NCBI GenBank assembly: GCA_964494205.1
Contig: CAZBRD010000025.1
Coordinates: 1-64,000 of the forward strand
Direction: 5' to 3'
Length of the DNA: 64,000 bases
DNA from: JBBTCX01 sp964494205
GTDB taxonomy: Bacteria; Planctomycetota; Phycisphaerae; UBA1845
Of the stretch, positions 26,880 to 33,910 are shown in pieces (the stretch's first letter is position 1; every line of letters starts with the position of its first letter). The translations under genes and the position numbers were made by a program. The notes under the pieces were generated by a model, which saw nothing but the letters and a program-made list of their open reading frames with translations, did no database searches and was not told where the DNA came from.

Positions 26880-27842
26880 ATGTCTGCAATCTTGCAGGAT
26901 GCGACACTTGACATTGGCCGAACGCCATTGGTTCAGCTTCGCAAGGTCATCCAATCCAAAGCTACTGTTTTTGCCAAATTGGAAAGTCGCAATCCGATGG
27001 CCTCCGTCAAAGACCGCATCAGCTTGGCGATGATCGAAGCCGCAGAGCGTGATGGAAAGCTAAAGCCCGGTTCAGTCGTCATTGAACCGACGAGTGGAAA
27101 CACCGGAATCGCCCTTGCGTGGGTCTGCGCCACCAAGGGGTACAAGTGCAAGCTGACGATGCCGGAAACGATGAGCATCGAACGACGCAAAGTCCTTCGC
27201 GCTCTAGGTGCCGAAGTGGTGCTGACACCGGCCGCTGGTGGTATGCGCGTAGCTGTGGAGCGCGCGGCCGAGCTTGCCAAAGTCACGCCTAACTGCTTCA
27301 TGCCGCAACAGTTTGAGAATCCCGCCAACCCGGAAGTGCATCGCCGAACAACTGCGGAAGAAATATGGAAAGGCACAGACGGCAAGGTTGACTTCCTCAT
27401 TTCGGGTGTGGGAACCGGCGGCACCATTACCGGCGTCAGCGAGGTGATCAAGAGTCGTAAACCCACGTTTCGTGCCGTCGCAGTCGAGCCGGCGCAGAGT
27501 CCCGTGCTTAGCCAGACTGTCGCAGGCGAACCGCTGAAACCCGGTCCGCACAAGATTCAAGGTATCGGGGCCGGATTTGTTCCAAAGGTCCTTCGGCTTG
27601 ACCTCGTGGATGAGATCGTACGTGTCGATCAGGAAGACGCGATCGCATGGGCAAGGCGAGCAGCTGAAGAAGAAGGACTTTTCGTGGGCATTTCTTCTGG
27701 TGCCGCACTTCACGCAGCCAACGTTGTTGCGCAACGGCCGGAAAACGCTGGCAAGACCATCGTCGCGATCATTCCAAGTTTTGGCGAGCGCTACTTGTCG
27801 ACGCCGCTGTTTAGTTTCGGGGATGAGCCAGCCATCAAGTGA
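26880..27842 (+). CDS. cysK: Cysteine synthase (O-acetylserine sulfhydrylase)
   Basis: A 320-residue PLP enzyme that makes cysteine from O-acetylserine and sulfide. The start is fixed by AAGGAG upstream of the ATG. Family motifs are the N-terminal IGRTPLVQL, the PLP lysine Lys44 in NPMASVKDRIS, the substrate loop PTSGNTGIALA (~70-80), the phosphate-binding GVGTGGTITG and the C-terminal GISSGAA. Length is normal for the family. No serine acetyltransferase gene is present in the window. It precedes the encapsulin shell gene by 105 bases, so cysteine made here could be the substrate of the encapsulated desulfurase. A cystathionine beta-synthase-like role is less likely, given the short length. 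Confidence 0.94.
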   Translation: MSAILQDATLDIGRTPLVQLRKVIQSKATVFAKLESRNPMASVKDRISLAMIEAAERDGKLKPGSVVIEPTSGNTGIALAWVCATKGYKCKLTMPETMSIERRKVLRALGAEVVLTPAAGGMRVAVERAAELAKVTPNCFMPQQFENPANPEVHRRTTAEEIWKGTDGKVDFLISGVGTGGTITGVSEVIKSRKPTFRAVAVEPAQSPVLSQTVAGEPLKPGPHKIQGIGAGFVPKVLRLDLVDEIVRVDQEDAIAWARRAAEEEGLFVGISSGAALHAANVVAQRPENAGKTIVAIIPSFGERYLSTPLFSFGDEPAIK

Positions 27843-27947
27843 CATGCACAGCCAGGCTCATCGCCAATGGTCAATCAAATGAGCAATCAGGGGCGGGGGG
27901 ATTCAATCGGTGATCAGAGAATCGAGTAATTAGTCCAGGAAACTCTT

Positions 27948-29405
27948 ATGTCGGATAGCTTATTGCAGCGTAGCGTGACAACAGCCGTCGCCAAGAATCT
28001 GGCGACTACGACCAAGACATCGCCCAAAATGATGTCGATCACTCCGCGGTTGCTGCTGAGCCAGCTCCCGTGGGTGCAGGTAACAGGTGGAACCTATCGC
28101 GTCAATCGTACGAAAGTCGAATTGACCAAGGCCGAGCGCATCGAAGTCGACGTGGCCCGTGGCGGCGCGTCATTCGCGCCTGAGGCGCTCCGCAGCGTCC
28201 CGCTGTTCTCGAACTTGTCGGATGCGATGCTGACGCGTATGGCCAACCGTTTCAAGTCTGAGGAAGTTACACTGGGCAACAAGCTGATCGTCGAAGGTGA
28301 AGAACGAAGCAAGTTCTTCATCATTGCTCAAGGACAGGTTGAAGTCCTCAGCAAGGGCGTACATGGAAGCGACCTCAGAATCGCGCTGCTCACGGAAGGC
28401 GAGTTCTTCGGCGAAAGCGAACTCGTTACCGAAGGTTCTTCGAATGTAACCGTTCGGACCATCACGCCGTGCATATTGCTAACTCTAACACGCAAGGACC
28501 TCGATGCGATTTTCGGCGAAGCGCCGGCCTTGAAGACGGACTTCGTAAAGGTGCTTGACGAGCATCGAAAGCTGCTTTCGACGGTCAATCGTTACGGCGA
28601 ACGCAACATCGACCTCGTTTCAGGTTTCGCGGAAAACGTGGAAATTCCCGAGACGTTTGTCGATTATTCCGCCCATCCGCGAGAGTACTCGTTGTCAGCC
28701 GTGCAAACTGTCGTCCGCGTGCACACGCGCGTCTCCGATCTATACAACGGCCCGTACGATCAGCTCGAAGAGCAGATGCGCCTGACGATCGAGGGAATCA
28801 AGGAGCGACAGGAGTGGGATCTCGTCAACAGCCGGAAGTTCGGCTTGCTTCATTCTGCTGACTCCGCCATGCGCATCAGCACGCGTTATGGCGCGCCGAC
28901 GCCGGACGATCTAGATGAACTATTGGCGCTCGTGTGGAAGAAGCCCGCGTTTTTCCTCGCGCATCCCAAAGCCATCGCCGCGTTTGAGCGTGAATGCACA
29001 TGGCGAGGCGTTCCGCCAGTGACCTTAAATCTTTTCGGCATGCCTTTAATCACGTGGCGTGGCGTGCCGATCATTCCCTGCGACAAACTCGAAATCAAGA
29101 GTCGTCATCACTCCAATCAATGGCTCGGCACGACGAGCATCCTGCTTATGCGCGTGGGCGAAGCCGATCAGGGCGTTGTTGGTCTGCACCAGATGGGAAT
29201 CCCCGGCGAGATCATGGCGAGTCTGTCTGCTCGATTGATGGGCGTCGATAGTCTTGGCGTCGCTTCGTACCTGCTCACACTGTACTTCTCATTGGCGGTG
29301 CTGACGGACGATGCGCTCGCCGTGCTGGAAAACGTCGAAGTCGGCTACTACCACAATTATGAACATCGCGGCATGAGCACGCTCAACAACGGGCTGGGCA
29401 TCTGA
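27948..29405 (+). CDS. Family 2B encapsulin shell protein with cyclic-nucleotide-binding-like domain
   Basis: A 485-residue protein that I assign to the family 2 encapsulin (SrpI-like) shell proteins, which self-assemble into nanocompartments with an HK97-type fold. Residues ~25-80 are the N-terminal shell segment (LLLSQLPWVQVTGGTYRVNR). Residues ~84-190 are an inserted cyclic-nucleotide-binding-like domain (PLFSNLSDAMLTRMANRF, FFIIAQGQVEVLSKG, EGEFFGESELV), the hallmark of subfamily 2B. Residues ~205-485 continue the shell fold (FVDYSAHPREYSLSAVQTVV, LGTTSILLMRVGEADQGVVG, MGIPGEIMASLSARLMG). The phosphate-binding cassette of the inserted domain lacks the usual arginine. The next gene encodes a cysteine desulfurase with a long disordered N-terminus, the known type of cargo. 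The ribosome-binding site is AGGAAA, and 24 bases separate the two genes. Confidence 0.9.
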   Translation: MSDSLLQRSVTTAVAKNLATTTKTSPKMMSITPRLLLSQLPWVQVTGGTYRVNRTKVELTKAERIEVDVARGGASFAPEALRSVPLFSNLSDAMLTRMANRFKSEEVTLGNKLIVEGEERSKFFIIAQGQVEVLSKGVHGSDLRIALLTEGEFFGESELVTEGSSNVTVRTITPCILLTLTRKDLDAIFGEAPALKTDFVKVLDEHRKLLSTVNRYGERNIDLVSGFAENVEIPETFVDYSAHPREYSLSAVQTVVRVHTRVSDLYNGPYDQLEEQMRLTIEGIKERQEWDLVNSRKFGLLHSADSAMRISTRYGAPTPDDLDELLALVWKKPAFFLAHPKAIAAFERECTWRGVPPVTLNLFGMPLITWRGVPIIPCDKLEIKSRHHSNQWLGTTSILLMRVGEADQGVVGLHQMGIPGEIMASLSARLMGVDSLGVASYLLTLYFSLAVLTDDALAVLENVEVGYYHNYEHRGMSTLNNGLGI

Positions 29406-29429
29406 ATCCCCGCATAGGGAGGATCGTCA

Positions 29430-31058
29430 ATGACCGCCGTGCCTGATGTGCAGTCTAGTGTTTTGCAATCGAACCCGAGCGCTCCCACGCCGGGTTTGAT
29501 CGCGGAGATCGCTTCGAGTTTGTACAACGAAATCCCCGGCGCCAATCTGGTTCCAAAGTCGCAAACTGACTTGGTGAATCCGCCGGTGCCGTCGTTGGAT
29601 GTTCCCGTGTCGGGTTGGCCGAGTCTTTCTTCGTCATCTTCATCGCAGCCCAATGTGAGAACCTCTTCAACGACGGGCGATATTCCCAAAGGGAATGTCG
29701 ACGTTGATTCGGGCGTTCGTTCATTCGTAGCCCGTATTCGCGATTCTCATTACAACCGTGGGGCAGATTCACGCGTCGACCAGTCGCAAGTGCTCTTCGG
29801 TCTTCGACTGTTCGATGGCAAGGAAGTGACCCCACATGGGCCTCGACCACTCGACGTCAACGCAATTCGCCGCGACTTTCCTATCCTGCATCAGATGATT
29901 CACGGTAAACCGCTCACCTGGCTGGACAATGCTGCGACGACCCAGAAACCACAAAGCGTCATCGACACCCTCTCGCGATTCTATGCGAACGATAATTCAA
30001 ACATTCACCGCGGCGCTCACTCCCTGGCCGCCCGCGCGACCGATGCCTACGAGCAGGCACGCCAGAAGGTGCAACAGTTCATTGGCGCCGGTTCATCGAA
30101 CGAAATCGTGTTCGTGCGCGGTACGACCGAAGGCATCAACCTGATCGCGCAGACCTTTGGCAAGAAATTCCTGCAACCGGGCGACGAGATCGTGATGTCG
30201 GAAATCGAACATCACGCCAACATCGTGCCGTGGCAGATGATCGCCAAGGAAAAAGGCGCGGTTATTCGCGTGATCCCGGTGAATGATCGCGGTGAAATCA
30301 AGATCGAAGAGTATCGCGCGTTGCTTGGTCCGAGGACAAAACTCGTTACTCTCACTCACGCATCCAACAGCCTCGGCACGCTCCTTCCCGTGGCGGAAAT
30401 GACGCAGTTGGCCAAGCGATACAATTCGTATGTGCTGATCGACGGCGCTCAAACCGTCGCGCATTTGCCGGTCAATGTTCAGCAACTGGATTGCGATTTC
30501 TTCGTGTTCTCCGGTCACAAGATTTTTGGTCCCACGGGCATCGGCGCGGTGTACATCAAGGAGAAGCTCCAGGAGATTCTTCCACCGTGGCAGGGCGGCG
30601 GGAATATGATCCGCAACGTCACGTTTGACGAAACGACCTATGCTGACGGTCCCGCGCGGTTTGAAGCTGGAACACCAAACATCGCCGATGCGGTCGGTCT
30701 TGGGGCTGCACTGGATTACCTCACTCGTCTCGGCATGCCGAACATCGCCAAGTGCGAGCACGATCTGTTGCAATACGCGACAGAGAGATTATCGAGCATC
30801 GACGGGCTGCGACTCATCGGCACCGCACGCGAGAAAGTTGGTGTCTTGTCGTTTGTCTTGAAGGATCGTCGTACCGAAGAAGTGGGGCGACTTCTCGATC
30901 TGGAGGGCATTGCCGTACGCGCGGGGCACCATTGTGCTCAGCCGTCCTTGCGGCGTTTCGGGCTGGAAGCTACCGTCAGGCCGTCGCTCGCGCTCTACAA
31001 TACGCCGGACGAAATCGATCGCCTTGCAGACGCCGTAAAACGCATATTAAGGAAATGA
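29430..31058 (+). CDS. SufS-type cysteine desulfurase with encapsulin cargo-loading extension
   Basis: A 542-residue PLP enzyme that takes sulfur from cysteine as an enzyme persulfide and releases alanine. The catalytic core begins near residue 141 (LDVNAIRRDFPIL). It has PLP-binding Lys364 in FSGHKIFGPTG, the aspartate of VLIDGAQTVAH, and catalytic Cys502 in RAGHHCAQPSLRRFG, as in group II (SufS/CsdA) enzymes. Residues 1-140 are an extension rich in Ser, Pro and Asn, with short hydrophobic islands (TPGLIAEIASSLYNE, SGVRSFVARIRDSHYN). Ordinary SufS proteins are ~400-410 residues; such extensions are known to direct cysteine desulfurases into family 2 encapsulins. It lies 24 bases after the shell gene behind GGGAGG and 10 bases before the rhodanese gene. 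No SufBCD or SufE/SufU gene is nearby, so the sulfur acceptor is open. Confidence 0.94.
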   Translation: MTAVPDVQSSVLQSNPSAPTPGLIAEIASSLYNEIPGANLVPKSQTDLVNPPVPSLDVPVSGWPSLSSSSSSQPNVRTSSTTGDIPKGNVDVDSGVRSFVARIRDSHYNRGADSRVDQSQVLFGLRLFDGKEVTPHGPRPLDVNAIRRDFPILHQMIHGKPLTWLDNAATTQKPQSVIDTLSRFYANDNSNIHRGAHSLAARATDAYEQARQKVQQFIGAGSSNEIVFVRGTTEGINLIAQTFGKKFLQPGDEIVMSEIEHHANIVPWQMIAKEKGAVIRVIPVNDRGEIKIEEYRALLGPRTKLVTLTHASNSLGTLLPVAEMTQLAKRYNSYVLIDGAQTVAHLPVNVQQLDCDFFVFSGHKIFGPTGIGAVYIKEKLQEILPPWQGGGNMIRNVTFDETTYADGPARFEAGTPNIADAVGLGAALDYLTRLGMPNIAKCEHDLLQYATERLSSIDGLRLIGTAREKVGVLSFVLKDRRTEEVGRLLDLEGIAVRAGHHCAQPSLRRFGLEATVRPSLALYNTPDEIDRLADAVKRILRK

Positions 31059-31068
31059 GACTGACACC

Positions 31069-31599
31069 ATGAGCGAACCAACCATCACGCCTGCCAAACT
31101 CGGTGAACTGTCGCGCTCGGGAAAGAAAGTCCGCTTGATCGATGTGCGAACTCCGGCAGAGTTTCGTGAAGTCCATGTGACTTTTGCTGAGAATGTTCCT
31201 CTCGATCAACTGAATCCCACCGCGTTGATCAATGGTCAATCCGCCGCTTCGGGCGAACCCATTTATTTCATCTGCAAATCCGGCGGACGTAGTCAGATGG
31301 CCTGCGATCAGGTAACCAAAGCCGGCCTAAAGAATGTGGTCAATGTCGAAGGCGGCACACTTGCCTGCGTGGAAGCCGGTTTGCCCGTGGTTCGCGGGAA
31401 GAAAACGATCTCACTCGACAATCAGGTTCGCATCCTAGCCGGTTCAATCGTGTTGGCCGGGGTAGGACTAGGTTGGTGGGTTCATCCCGCGTTCTTCGGG
31501 TTGTCTGCATTTATCGGCGCGGGCTTTGTGTTCGCCGGTCTGACGAATACGTGCGGCATGGGCATCATGTTGTCCAAAATGCCGTGGAACCAGAAGTGA
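31069..31599 (+). CDS. Membrane-anchored rhodanese (sulfurtransferase + DUF2892)
   Basis: A 176-residue protein. Residues ~5-110 form a single rhodanese domain with RLIDVRTPAEFREVH and the active-site cysteine Cys69 in FICKSGGRS. Residues ~118-165 form two hydrophobic segments ending NTCGMGIMLSKMPWN, the DUF2892-type membrane anchor often joined to rhodaneses. It should carry sulfane sulfur as a persulfide at the inner face of the membrane. It begins 10 bases after the cysteine desulfurase stop and closes the sulfur operon, so it is a candidate acceptor or exporter-side partner of sulfur released by the encapsulated enzyme. That link is inferred from position only. Confidence 0.9.
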   Translation: MSEPTITPAKLGELSRSGKKVRLIDVRTPAEFREVHVTFAENVPLDQLNPTALINGQSAASGEPIYFICKSGGRSQMACDQVTKAGLKNVVNVEGGTLACVEAGLPVVRGKKTISLDNQVRILAGSIVLAGVGLGWWVHPAFFGLSAFIGAGFVFAGLTNTCGMGIMLSKMPWNQK

Positions 31600-31770
31600 C
31601 AACTCGCTGTTTCAGTCTTCAGATCCCTACTTCAGCAACAGCGATCAAGATAATACTTTCAGCCATCTACGATTCTAAGTTTACATAGTCTTGAGAGTGT
31701 TCCCTCGCAGTTCCGCATCGACATCCATTCCGATTCTTGTCGGCCTTATGAGGACGGGTACAAACGGAAA

Positions 31771-31799
31771 AGTTGGCGGGTGTTTCCAGCCCGCCAACT
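31771..31799. terminator. Perfect hairpin between convergent genes
   Basis: A 10-bp perfect stem AGTTGGCGGG/CCCGCCAACT with a 9-base loop. It lies between the rhodanese gene (plus) and the beta-helix gene (minus), a fitting place for a two-way terminator. On the minus strand it ends with TTTTCCG after the stem. Confidence 0.7.
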
Positions 31800-31854
31800 G
31801 AAATGTCGTTGAACCAATTGCGATAGTTGCGTTTTCCGTCTTACTACAGGGATG

Positions 31855-32925
31855 TTAGTTCCAGAAATTGGTCCACGCGCTTGTGGAGTTCTCGGCTGTC
31901 CCCACAGGACCCCAGTCATTGTCTCCATTGCTTAGATAAGGGAACACGGAATTATTGCTCGCGGTGTTTCGTATGATCACGTTTCTATTGGCGGAACCGA
32001 GGTCAATGCCACTGGCATTGTCAATGACGTTGTTGGAATCAATGCGATTGTCGCTGCCAGTCGCACGAATCCCGCTACCTACGTTACTCCGGCAGTTGTT
32101 GCCGTAGACGTATGAATCGTGCTCCACTTGGACACCATCACTGCTGTTAAGTAAGGCGGAGCATCCAGTGACAGTAGAGTTATACGCCATGATGCCGTCC
32201 AACGTGTTTCCTGTTGCCGTGCAGTGCTCGACGGTGGACAAGGTGGCATCGATTCCATTTCCTTCGTTATCTCTCACCGTGCAACTGGAGACAACACAGC
32301 TTTGACCGGTGTCGATGCCGTCCTCGCCGTTGGAAGTAGCCGTCGAACGGGAAACAACGACGGAGTTTCCGGTGAAGATTCCGTGGTCTCCATTGTTCGT
32401 CGCTGTGCAGCGATCGACAACGCCGTTGTGGCCGGCACGAATTCCGTCGCCGATGTTGTTGACGGCTAACACCCCTTCAACCAGAAAGTTCGTCACGCTC
32501 GTGAGGTCGACGCCATGGCCAAAGAAGTCACGCACCACACCGTTACGAACCGTGACGTTCGTTCGATTTCCAGTGACTTGAATTCCGTCGAGCGAACCTA
32601 CCTCGACGTTTCCATAAACAGTGAACCCGTTGAGGTCGAGCGTGACGTTGTTGGTCGTGACCTCAATGCCGTGATGCGAGTGAATGGCGTAAATGTCCTC
32701 GGCAAGGTAATAGGAACCCGGTGAACTGATCACGATCGGAATGATGTTGACGAAGTCGTTGCGGAGGGCCGTTCGCGGTTCGACGTCACTAAGGGTTTTC
32801 ATCGTAGGTGCGATTGGCCCAGCCGGTGGAGTCAGGCTGCCGGCGTTAACCCAAATAATCGTTGCAAGAACCGTACCCGTTAATACCATTCCGGAAACCC
32901 GAACGCGATGGCCGATCTGGCTCAT
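31855..32925 (-). CDS. Right-handed parallel beta-helix repeat protein (NosD-like)
   Basis: A 356-residue exported protein. The ATG follows GGGAG and opens a signal sequence with a hydrophobic stretch (SGMVLTGTVLATIIWVNAGS). The body is made of short repeats such as GIEVTTNNVTLDLNGFTV, GDGIRAGHNGVVDRCTATNNG, GDHGIFTGNSVVVSRST and GNGIDATLSTVEHCTATGN, the pattern of a parallel beta-helix as in NosD and pectate-lyase-like proteins. No catalytic residues of polysaccharide lyases are apparent. It is convergent with the sulfur operon and separated from it by a hairpin. It probably binds or modifies a surface glycan, or is structural. The repeats are regular enough that the fold call is firm while the function is not. 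Confidence 0.85.
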   Translation of the reverse strand: MSQIGHRVRVSGMVLTGTVLATIIWVNAGSLTPPAGPIAPTMKTLSDVEPRTALRNDFVNIIPIVISSPGSYYLAEDIYAIHSHHGIEVTTNNVTLDLNGFTVYGNVEVGSLDGIQVTGNRTNVTVRNGVVRDFFGHGVDLTSVTNFLVEGVLAVNNIGDGIRAGHNGVVDRCTATNNGDHGIFTGNSVVVSRSTATSNGEDGIDTGQSCVVSSCTVRDNEGNGIDATLSTVEHCTATGNTLDGIMAYNSTVTGCSALLNSSDGVQVEHDSYVYGNNCRSNVGSGIRATGSDNRIDSNNVIDNASGIDLGSANRNVIIRNTASNNSVFPYLSNGDNDWGPVGTAENSTSAWTNFWN

Positions 32926-33125
32926 GAGTGAACTCCCGTAGGCGCGAGTATCGTCAGGTGGGCACGCGCAACGCCTGCCGCACCGAGGCCCGCCTCGCCC
33001 ATTGACTTGGCCTATTGGTTAGGGCGAAAAGCAGCGGGAATACTCACGAGTGATTTCATCAAAAATCGTATTCGGCTTGTCCGAATGGCTCAGAGGCCGC
33101 CGGATCACTTGACGAACCCACGCGA

Positions 33126-33146
33126 ATTCGGGGAAATTCCCCGAAT
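33126..33146. promoter_or_regulatory. 21-bp perfect palindrome upstream of sigma factor gene
   Basis: ATTCGGGGAA and TTCCCCGAAT flank a single central A. It lies ~70 bases before the GTG at 33218 and ~200 bases from the divergent beta-helix gene. This is typical size and placement for a dimeric-repressor operator, but it could also be a hairpin in the leader RNA. Confidence 0.45.
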
Positions 33147-33217
33147 ACGAAACAAGTTGATCGCGAGATCGCAGACGTTTGTAGTAAAAACTCGACGATG
33201 TTCGGCGGAGAGTCGCA

Positions 33218-33838
33218 GTGCAAAAGGCCGACGAAGTACTTCTTTCTGAGGCCACAACCGGTAGCGGCGAAGCGTTGGCCGAACTACTGGAACGTCTCGG
33301 CCCACGGGTGCGCGCCGAAATAGACGGGGACATAAGCTCGCGCTGGCAATCGTTGCTTTCCGTTGACGATGTGATGCAACAGACCTACCTCGATGCCTTT
33401 CTGATCATTCGTCAGTTCAGAAGTCGCGATCCGGGTTCGCTTCGAGGCTGGCTGGCAATTCGAGCCAAACGAAATCTGACCGACGCCATTCGAATGCTCG
33501 AAGCGGATAAGCGGGGCGGTGGTCATCGTCGAGTCGAGGCACTTGCAAGCGAAGATTCGATGGTTGCCTTGTTTGATCTGATCGGCGCCTCAACGACCCC
33601 CAGCCGCTTTGCTGCGCGCAGCGAAGGCTGCGCCGCTCTCAAGGAAGCGGTTAACCGACTTCCGGCGATCTATCGGCAAGTTGTCACCATGTACGACTTG
33701 GAAGGTATGAACGCTCAGGAAGTCTCGGGCAAGATAAGTCGCAGTGTCGGAGCTGTGCATATGCTCCGTGCTCGCGCCCATGACCAATTAGCCGAACTCC
33801 TCGGTGCACCTTCAAAATACCTGACCGATGCACCGTGA
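33218..33838 (+). CDS. ECF-type RNA polymerase sigma factor
   Basis: A 206-residue sigma factor of the ECF group. Region 2 covers ~25-95 (SVDDVMQQTYLDAF, GWLAIRAKRNLTDAIR). Region 4 covers ~140-195 (LPAIYRQVVTMYDLEGMNAQEVSGKISRSVGAV, with a helix-turn-helix). The GTG at 33218 gives the expected N-terminus. It lies 72 bases before a membrane Ser/Thr kinase gene with WD40 repeats, an arrangement common in Planctomycetota, where the kinase is thought to control the sigma factor by phosphorylation. A palindrome lies in its leader. No anti-sigma gene is adjacent. Confidence 0.9.
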   Translation: MQKADEVLLSEATTGSGEALAELLERLGPRVRAEIDGDISSRWQSLLSVDDVMQQTYLDAFLIIRQFRSRDPGSLRGWLAIRAKRNLTDAIRMLEADKRGGGHRRVEALASEDSMVALFDLIGASTTPSRFAARSEGCAALKEAVNRLPAIYRQVVTMYDLEGMNAQEVSGKISRSVGAVHMLRARAHDQLAELLGAPSKYLTDAP

Positions 33839-33910
33839 TAACAAAGAGTGTTTTACGCCGTAACACTTGTGGCTATGAAGTAATTGCGCAAGCTCCGGGT
33901 TAAGTGACCA

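Noticed and set aside
27948..29405. CRP-type transcription factor
   Set aside because: The cNMP-like domain is inside a longer protein with no helix-turn-helix; the remaining sequence fits an encapsulin shell.
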